NCBI GenBank assembly: GCA_022393335.1
Contig: JAJEKB010021016.1
Location: 1,236,638-1,300,637, forward strand
From: Macrotrachela quadricornifera
Lineage: Eukaryota; Rotifera; Eurotatoria; Philodinida; Philodinidae
Length of the DNA stretch: 64,000 nucleotides
Direction: 5' to 3'
Under the pieces are notes generated by a model. That model was not told where the DNA came from. It was given only the letters and a program-made list of their open reading frames with translations, and ran no database searches. How positions within the stretch are numbered: position 1 is the stretch's first letter; every line of letters begins with the position of its first letter. The translations under genes and the position numbers were made by a program. Shown one piece after another: positions 56,181 to 64,000 of this stretch.

Positions 56181-58310
56181 TTCGTTTCTTCATACAAAGT
56201 CTTATCTTATTGCAATTATAGCAATATATCCACTATAGTGGACATTCAACTTTCAAGTGTTAACCCAAAAAATAAAAACATCCAATAAAGAAACTAGAAT
56301 CGAAGTTTTTATCCATTTGCGGATCATAATGTAGCATTAAAGACACATAGAGACATTTAATGAGTGATTTTTATCCTATAGAATAAAGCATGAGTGCAAC
56401 TTATCATCTTGACAAAGTTCATCAATAGGTTTCTTACACTTTGTTTGATTATATAAAAGTGACTTTGAATAGTTGATAAGAGATGTGTAAGTTTCTTGGC
56501 AATTACTTCGAATGCAAGAAATGATATTTCTTCGTTGTTGCTAATGAAAGAGAGAAATTCAAATAGTTCTTAGTTGATATTTCTGAAAAACAGAACACGT
56601 TTTATGATTGTCTTCTTTCTTTTTTCTTTTCCTGCAATCATATTTTATATGAAATAGAATCTTTAGTAAATGTTTCAATAACATATTTTACAAAAATAAA
56701 TAAAAAATTTAGATTTTAAGATATTGTTTTGAGAATTTTTAAAAATTATGAATTCATATTTCAAAGCGATCTATTTTTTATTAAATTATGAGTTACAATT
56801 TGCAAAACTTTGCTTTTTCTCATCAGATATAAATTCAAAAAAATAAAATTTGTTACAGGACAATATTTTATATCATTAATAATTACTGAATAGAGATGAA
56901 ATATGAAAATTTTATTGCATTATGATCTGTATGTGAGTGAAATGCAATTTTATTATACCGTTTATATTTCCAAATGTAAAAGTTTACTAAGACTAGTTCC
57001 TATTTTGCACAAAGCCTGAAATATCATGTGTTCAAGGTTCAAAAGTTCGATTTTTACGGACGTGTAATGAACGAAAAATATCATATGACAGATTGATTCT
57101 CTTATGATTTGAAAATGGAAGCTTTTAATATTTATAGTCGATAATGTACATCTTTTAGATCTAAGAGTGATTGACTCTTTTTTCGTGCCTTTGATTACAC
57201 TTTTTCTTGAATATCAAATGTACTCTTAATCTTTACTTTTGTGTCACATGAGCCATGCGACAACACATTAGAAATTGGTCGAGCTGGTGGTGAATGAAAG
57301 TCGATTAATAGGAAGGAAAATTGAAAATTCAATGATTACACTAAATTTCACACGAGATGTAAATACTTTATTTTCCGTATCACTCCTAAATTAAGACAAA
57401 TTTAGATGAAAATTTGATTATATTATCTACTAGTTATGGTTAAGTGTTTTTGAAAATATCAAGATCAGAAAAGTTATATTTTGCGTAAAAGAAAAAAATA
57501 CAGTGTTAACTTGTCACAAAAGATTTTTTTTAAATTGATCAAGTGAAATCTTTATGTATATCACTATCTCACAACTAAGACTAAAGTACATACATTATAT
57601 ATTACTCGATTTCACCTTTAAGTCACTATCAAAATTCATGCGAGCTACCTCTAATTTATTTTTCACAATTCACAGAAAAACATCAATGATCATATATAAG
57701 AAACAATACTGTTGCTGTTATGTGATCGAGATTTATCGAATTCAAAATTCTCCATTATATTTCGAATAATATAAGCAAATCTGTTTCTACATGTAAACTA
57801 AAGTATTTTCAACACGCTCAGTAAAACTCTCGTATTTTAGTAATATATTACGTCCATATTTAGAGTGGTAATCGAAAAAATTTTTTCTTTTGCTCTTTTC
57901 ATATAGTATAGTTAAAAATACAGCTTAGTACCTTTTGAATCGAAAATTTTTCTTTCTTTGCTCTTTTTGTCAACGGTACAATAAAGTTGCAATTCACTCA
58001 TGTATACTATACCGAAACATAATTCTTATGTTAATGTCTATTCGACAATATATTTTATTACAATTTTTATTTAAGTAATTGTTTTCTTGATTTTGTTCAA
58101 ATATTAATTGTAGATTGAAAAAATATACATTAATTCTTTCTATATGCTTTCTACGTTTTTCACTGATCTAAATTAAGATTTTAGCATTTTCCATGATAGA
58201 TATGTTCCTTTTATTGAAAAAAAAGACAAAAATAAAATTCAAATTTATTTCATAATACAAAAGTTTTCAGCATATTCATTTACACATTAATTATTTTTCT
58301 TTATTTCTGT
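56181..58310. other. Intergenic, AT-rich
   Basis: No gene, exon chain or element ends seen. The 57554-57769 frame is not supported. Confidence 0.4.
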
Positions 58311-58842
58311 CATTGTATCGATGAAATTTCGTTTTCTGTTTCATCACAACATGAGTTATAATACTCAATAGAAATATCGATTTCTTTTTTCATATGAAAA
58401 GTAGTTTCATGTTGTAACTGTTTTTTATCTACTTTATTTAATTAAAAGCATCACATAAAAATTTTAGAAGACGCTTTATAATAAACAAAAATTCATTTTT
58501 GAATTTATTAAAAAGTAAATTTTTTTTTTTAAATCAACATAAATATTTAAATAGACCCTTTTCAAATCCAAATCTATAGAGAAAAACTTAATCATTTATA
58601 ATTTAATAACAATGTTAAACATTTTTTTAATGATAGTTAAGTAAGATGTATTGATTGAAGAAGAGCTTTTACTGCATCAATGATTACATGCATTTTCGCG
58701 TGTCATAGTCATATTTTTTATATAAATCAAAATATGCAAAATTGCATAAAGTGATCGAATATAAAACATAAACGTTTTGAAATAACGTCATTCAACCATG
58801 ACACACGCGTATGTATACATACATCATTTATATTAATGTAAA

Positions 58843-61412
58843 ATGGGAAAGGTATTGACCAAGGACAATCAGAAGGGTACCGGTGATGCTTCATCACACT
58901 TAACTGCAGTTTTTCAACGATTACAATGGGTTTATTTAGCTGGATATCTTCTTGCAGCAGGTAATCATACAAATTTTTAATAGAATTTTTATATTTTCAA
59001 AAATAAATTTTTTTTTTTAAAATCATAGCTGGTGATCATTTACAAGGTTCTTTTCGATATGCTCTATATGATAGTTATGGAATAAATCGTTCAAATATTG
59101 AATTATTAACTGCTGTTTCATATGGATCATCATTACTTATTGGTACTTTTGCTGCTTCATTAGCTGATCGATTGTAAATTATTTTTATCTTTATCTATAA
59201 GAAAAAAATGAAATCAATTTTAAATGATTATTTAGTGGTCGTCGATTGGCATGTTTTCTATGTGCACTTTTTTACAGTTTATACTGTATTTTAGTCGTAT
59301 GTAATATTAAAGAATAGTTTTATTAACAAATAATTACTTAATTAAGAATTTTTCTCCAATATGGGTTTTGATAATTGCAAGTGTATTTTGGGGTATAGGT
59401 AATGCTTATTTTGGCACAGCATTTGAAGCTTGGGTTATTGAAGAAAATCGGCAGGTATAGAATTCATAAAAAATTTATCATGTTTAACTACATTTGTCTA
59501 TATGATAGCGTGGATTGGATACAAATACATTAAGACGTATACTACGTACTTCAAGTTAGTATGGTTCCAGGGATGTGCCGAAAGGAAAAGTGAGGGGGGG
59601 GGGAAGAGTCCTAATAGATAAAAGTTAACTTCGTATGTCTTTTTCGGGTAGTCAAGGTTTCAAATCAACTGTCTAATAAAGAATGATTTTTACATGGGGC
59701 ACTACAAAAGCTTTTTCTAAAAGGCTTAGTTTGATTTCAAGTATTCCATTATCATGCTGAGACATATTTAGGATTATGGGCAAAATTTCAGACTTCGCAG
59801 TCTTATCCTTTGTTCTTGTCAATCATTTCTTTTACGTTAGTGCCATGCCATTTTCCATACGTTACATAACGGACGATTTTATTTAAATGAGAGAACTTTG
59901 CATTTCATATTGTGATCGTTATAAACATTTTATTAAAAAGAAATAAAATGTACCAGAAGATGCAGTGTGAAAAGCTCTACAATCTAGAATGTAAAGCTTA
60001 TTTTAATTGTGTGTTGTTTGTTTCAAAGTAAACAGTATTCAAAACAGTCAAGTTTCAACGCAGCTGCGAAAATTACTTCAGAGAATTTTGTTATTTTTTG
60101 AAAATAAAATTACATAACTAAATAATCTGTTCTTTCTAAATTATAGAGTTTTTCACACTGCATCTTGTGATGTATATTGTTTTTTTTATAAGATAAAACA
60201 ACAAGTGAAAAATTAGAAAATTACGCGTTCATTTTATACCAAAAATACGACTTTTTTTTGCTGCTTCGAAACTTTATCGTTCAGAATTTTATCAATTTCG
60301 AAAACAAAAAAATGCAACTGTAAAATACAGTCTTTTGTAAATTGCAAAGGTTTTCATGCTGTATCTCCTAGCACATTCTGTTTTTAAATGGTATATATAT
60401 TTAGGGTCGAAATATGAAATACGAGGCTCCCTCATTCAATATGATCATCCGTTAGTATGTTGCGTGCACCTCAAATAAAAGAAACGACGGCTCACAAAAT
60501 ACAAGATTTATAAGTCTAAAATTTTGCACATAATCCTAAATATGTCTCAGCATGATAACAGAATACTTGAAATCAAACTGATTCTTTTAGAAAAAGCAGG
60601 AGAAAAAGCTTTTGTAGTGTCCCATGTAGTTTTAGCTTTTTAGTAACAATAACAAATGATTCTAATGTTGGAGTTCTTTTAGGCTTATTCACACCGTATT
60701 TTTTTTCATATAAGTTTAATTATCTTATGTTTGGATTTTGAAAACGAGCTTTGCCAGTTGATCAATAATTAATCTTCCCCACTCTGAAAAATAGTTGCGC
60801 CGAGGGAGCGTCTTGTAAATATAAACAATAACAGCGATAGTTTTCTTTTCTTTTCGAAAAGTGTAAATGTCGTGTCGAAGTTACACCGGTTGTTGAAGTT
60901 GCAATTTCGATACGACACATACATATATTAAAAGCATATATAGACTTGAAGTTAAGTTAAGAGAAATATTAGAGATCTAAACCAATTCAGTAAAAATAAA
61001 TCATAGCTGTATTGTATAAGTTGAAAAGCGAACGAACCAATATCTTTATTTACATATGTATTCAAAAAAATTATTATTCGATTATTTTCGGTCTATAACA
61101 TGATTCTGATTCACAGGTGGTGTGGCGCAGCCATTTTCATTCAAATTGTTCATATTTCACATAAATATTTCTAAAGATATTGTGACATTAAGATTGTAAA
61201 AGTAAAACTTCCATAGTAAATTTACTAAAGAAAGCTACTACCTTTTAAGAGTGAAGGGAGTCTGGATCTCCCGTAGGCACATCCCTATATGGTTCTAAAA
61301 AATGCATTTTAATTTACATTTATTTATTGTTTATTATAGATGTTTTAGCGGCACTTATTGCAGTATTGGCAGGTCTTCTTGCTCAGCTTTTAGTACAATT
61401 AGGTGGTTATTC
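58843..61412 (+). pseudogene. MFSD5-like copy B, exons 1-6 only
   Basis: Exons at 58843-58960, 59029-59173, 59236-59296, 59347-59454, 59509-59554 and 61340-61412 have exactly the same lengths and phases as copy A and all stay open. Residue changes are scattered (for example start MGKVLTKDNQKGTGDASS against MGKVLAKENQKGTSVASS). Intron 5 is expanded by a 1720-bp hAT element and intron 6 by a 1157-bp Mutator-like element. Beyond 63280, where exon 7 should follow, there is a minisatellite and no exon 7 up to the window end. So at least exons 7-14 are lost or displaced; if they lie beyond the window the gene could still be functional. Called a pseudogene on present evidence. Confidence 0.65.
59568..61287. 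mobile_element. hAT-type element, 1720 bp, in intron 5 of copy B
   Basis: Exact 8-bp target duplication TATGGTTC at 59560-59567 and 61288-61295; copy A has a single TATGGTTC (51489-51496), the empty site. Termini are CAGGGATGTGCC and, inverted, TAGGGATGTGCC. Inside, about 100-bp inverted arms (59690-59795 and 60520-60640, sharing CATGCTGAGACATATTTAGG) and other inverted pairs (GATGCAGTGTGAAAA near 59958, TTTTTCACACTGCATC near 60152) show it is itself largely foldback. No transposase frame. Confidence 0.85.
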
Positions 61413-61817
61413 GTAAGTATTTAACTCTGTTGATAGGTGTCCATAATAGGCTAATGTTGAATAAATTTTTTTAATATAAAAAAATATTAAAAAATTAAAG
61501 AGTTTGTATTACAATGTTAGAGAAAAATTGAATGTATTTATTTGAGAGTGTTGTTAATATGCTCGCTCAGTAAATATAGTATATAGCAAATTTGTGTCTT
61601 TTATTTTTTCTTTAACATTTACAAGTATTGATCTGTTTTGAATGGTAGCATAGATAGTATTAGAGACTGACTACAAGATATACAAGAGAAAGAGACACTG
61701 TGTATATATACATAGAGATTTTCTACGAATAAACTATGTTTGTTTTAAAACAATAATAGATTAAGTATTCTTCGGTATTTGACATTTTCTAACTAAGAGT
61801 TTTGTGATAAAATAAAA

Positions 61818-62974
61818 GGCTTGTATTTAATTGATAAATAAAAAAATACCGAACGATCAATAAAAATACTGAAACGATTAATAAAATAATATGATCATTA
61901 AATATATGAAAAATGATAAATTAATAAAGCTTGAATTACCGATAATTTATTTAATCTGATCAATAAAAAAAAGACTTTATAACAATAATTTATTAATTTT
62001 CACAAATAAAGAAGTAAGTTTTGACAATTATAATATTTAGTGATGATAAATAATCAAGGACAACAAACTCAAATTATTTTGGTATTAAAGCTTTAGTAGC
62101 CTTTTTAGGACGACCACATTTCCTTTTCTCACCTATTTTTACATCCTTAGCTGTAGGTGGAGGTTTGCAGTACTTTAGCCGTATCGCTAGACCTATTACA
62201 TGTTTACAAATAAATTCTTTGAAAAATGATGGACAGTTACAAGAACCCGTTTTCCAAAGAGATGGGTCGTTGGGTAAGGTTACTTTCCAAATCGTTAAGG
62301 ATTCTTTGTAATCATCAAAGTTGTCCCATTTTTGTTTTTTGTATTTGTTTACTTGTGTTTTTGTTAGTTTTTCAGTTGCACCTGCTGGTACATAATAATC
62401 AATTTCATCGGTAGTTTTTGATTTATACTCTAGAATTGTTTTTGGACTTTTAGCGAAGTGATGAGATTTCGTCCATTTATTCAATGTTATAGTTCAAGAT
62501 ATGTAAGGAATAAACCGAAGTATAAAAAGGCGAAAAGAAAAGAAGATGAAGGACTGAAAGAAAAAAAAAACCATATGATACACATATGACGGCATAACGA
62601 ATGAATATCTTATTTATTCGATTATAACCTGAATGTTTTAAGCGCTTATTGACTAACACCAGAAACGTATTTACTTTTATATCCGTCTGAATCTCATTAA
62701 ATTGTTCAGTGTGTTGGTACATTTCTCTAATCGATTATCATTCAATATAATAATTTATCATTTTATGTTGATTATTTGTAATTATATTAAATTAATTTTC
62801 AATTAGTATATTTATTGATGATCAAGTATATTTATTGATACTTTAGTTAACTTATTGTTATTTAAGTCTTTTTATTGGTCAAAAATGCATTTATTTATTG
62901 GTACATTTTTATTGATTGTTCAGTATATTTTATTGATCGTTCAGTATATTTTATTGATCGATTAAATATAAGTC
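61818..62974. mobile_element. Mutator-like element (MULE), 1157 bp, in intron 6 of copy B
   Basis: Exact 9-bp target duplication AAAATAAAA at 61809-61817 and 62975-62983, absent as a duplication in copy A. Inverted termini begin GGCTTGTATTTAATTGATAA and GACTTATATTTAATCGATCA, about 60 bp, and contain two or three copies of an ATACTGAACGATCAATAAAA unit. It carries the SWIM-finger frame on the minus strand. The 9-bp duplication and SWIM domain agree on Mutator. Confidence 0.88.
62074..62484 (-). pseudogene. C-terminal fragment of a MULE transposase with SWIM zinc finger
   Basis: 136-aa frame. SCNCPSFFKEFICKHVIGLA (residues about 81-100) is a SWIM-type zinc finger (CxCx8CxH), as found at the C-terminus of Mutator-like transposases, and is followed by a Lys-rich tail with GRPKKATK (AT-hook-like). 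The DDE catalytic domain is missing, so this is a fragment. It lies in the middle of the 61818-62974 element, supporting both calls. The fragment could still bind element DNA if expressed, but nothing shows expression. Confidence 0.8.
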
Positions 62975-63282
62975 AAAATAAAAATAAAATGCATCAATCA
63001 TTAGAGAATTTTAATTTCTGTAAGATTAAAAAAAAACAATTTCTTTTTTAGAATTTATATTTTCCTCAATAACCTGAATTTAGTGAGAATAACTGGGGAA
63101 GAAATCTAACTGTTTTTTCAGTGAAAAAAATTAAAAACAACAAGTTAGCCATGTCGGCTAAAATTTTGTTTTAAAAAGATAGACATGAAAAGTAGATAAT
63201 ATTCAAATTTGAAACGCATCATTTTACTCGTTTTTAAATGTTCATACTAATTACGACAAGAGATATTTCGTATCAACTATAT

Positions 63283-63590
63283 CTTGAGGGTGAGGGTGTG
63301 AGTGTCGGCTTGTGCCCGATGAGAAGAGTGTTGTTGAAGATGCCTGATGCACGGCGGGAAAAGCTCTGTGAAAGACATCCCACGCACGGTGGGAAAAGCT
63401 CTATGAAAGATATCCCACGCACGGCGGGGTACGATCTGTAGCAGAGGTTTTAGGTACAGTGAAAAAAGTCCTGTGGAAGAGGTTTCAGATGTGACGCGAA
63501 AATTTCTGTTGTAGACAGCTCACCCACAGCAGGAGACAGCTCTGTAGAAGATGTGTTATGTACAGCAGTAAAGTCGGGTGGAAGATGCAA
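63283..63590. repeat. Minisatellite, about eight degenerate units of 34-42 bp
   Basis: Units of the form GGGAAAAGCTCTGTGAAAGA followed by (C/T)ATCCCACGCACGGC recur, two nearly identical (63356-63425) and the others drifted (AAAGTCCTGTGGAAGAGGTT, ACAGCTCTGTAGAAGATGTG). GC-richer than its surroundings. It starts where similarity to copy A intron 6 ends. Confidence 0.75.
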
Positions 63591-64000
63591 AACTTTAACC
63601 ATATTCTTTTTTCATCGGGTACCTCCGCTAGTGTCATATATATATGTCGAAAAGATCTTAAATCAGTCTTGCTCTGTGTCGTCTACTATATAACATCAGT
63701 ATGTTAGGGTCTGATATAACCAAAGGTGCCCTAAGTTAACTTCCTCATCATTTATACGGTTGTAAACATTGAAAAAATATTGATGATTCTGATAACCAGC
63801 TAGAAACTTTTTAAACTCAAAATGCATCAAGAGTTAGAACGATTTTGAGTTCTTTGATTATATATTCTAAGATGAACTAGGTTAAGAACTGAGTCTCCTA
63901 AAAATCTTTTTACTCTGAAGAGCTGCTGACCTGATTTTAAAAATCGATCAGAGTTGATTATAAATTTTCAACTTTCTTCAGTAAGCTGCAGTGAATTGTT
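63591..64000. other. Window end, no supported feature
   Basis: No exon of the MFSD5-like gene and no element ends recognised. Confidence 0.4.

Larger units (their letters stand above)
58316..63280. repeat. Segmental duplication of 50145-52880 (MFSD5-like copy B region)
   Basis: Similarity begins upstream of the gene (ATCACAACATGAGTTA at 50172 and 58341, then ATCGATTTCTTTTTTCATAT) and continues through exons 1-6 and into intron 6. The last match is TCAT(A)TAATT..(A)AGAGAT.TTTC at 52851/63241. Differences are mostly substitutions plus three transposon insertions. Confidence 0.85.

Noticed and set aside
63283..63590. Second CRISPR-like or coding repeat
   Set aside because: Units are contiguous and drifting, without spacers or a sustained frame; a plain minisatellite.

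Overview
The window looks like nuclear DNA of a small metazoan, most likely a bdelloid rotifer such as Rotaria. I see a very AT-rich background, spliceosomal introns mostly 40-120 bp with GTAAGT-like donors and TTTATAG-like acceptors, a eukaryotic tRNA with a T-run terminator, an expanded family of rhodopsin-like receptors, and fragments of many transposon superfamilies. The genus is inference; the rest is read from the sequence.

Layout. 1-2.2 kb (minus) holds two related secreted/type I membrane proteins. 2.7-32 kb is a receptor (GPCR) neighbourhood: five apparently intact GPCRs (2769-3925, 5627-6791, 10185-11294, 28585-29634, 30388-31411), one nearly intact copy stopped by a single nonsense codon (16968-18016) and two broken remnants (about 26790-27757 and 31905-32020). 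A tRNA-Thr(TGT) lies at 9229-9300. Between the receptors is a repeat- and transposon-rich zone (about 12-28 kb): a decayed tyrosine-recombinase retrotransposon, an ACGG-phased MITE, tandem repeats, a Tc1/mariner-type MITE, a dead mariner transposase split by another element, and a hAT-type element with an exact 8-bp target duplication.

32.2-36.8 kb (plus) is an EGF-like plus STRA6-like membrane receptor gene. Its 1.8-kb intron holds adjacent hAT-like and piggyBac-like elements. 37.0-37.8 kb is a pseudogene of a secreted Cys-rich protein. 38.6-40.0 kb (minus) is a nine-exon syntaxin-like SNARE gene made of exons too short for simple ORF finding. 42.5-43.2 kb is an intronless 2H phosphoesterase gene, a candidate for horizontal acquisition. 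43.8-46.4 kb (minus) is a decayed multi-exon transposon-type gene.

50.1-63.3 kb is a duplicated MFSD5-like transporter. Copy A (50770-54306) has 14 exons and looks complete. Copy B (58843-61412) keeps exons 1-6 and then runs into insertions and a minisatellite. Comparing their introns gives empty-site proof for a hAT element, a 9-bp-TSD Mutator-like element with a SWIM zinc finger, and a foldback element. Two related long-armed foldback elements are at 52.25-52.85 and 55.3-56.2 kb.

I found no operon, CRISPR array or prokaryotic system. The most interesting items are the syntaxin with Glu at the SNARE zero layer, the EGF-STRA6 architecture, the 2H phosphoesterase, the receptors with DQY instead of DRY, the paired foldback families, and a 63-bp tandem repeat whose unit carries splice-site-like ends.
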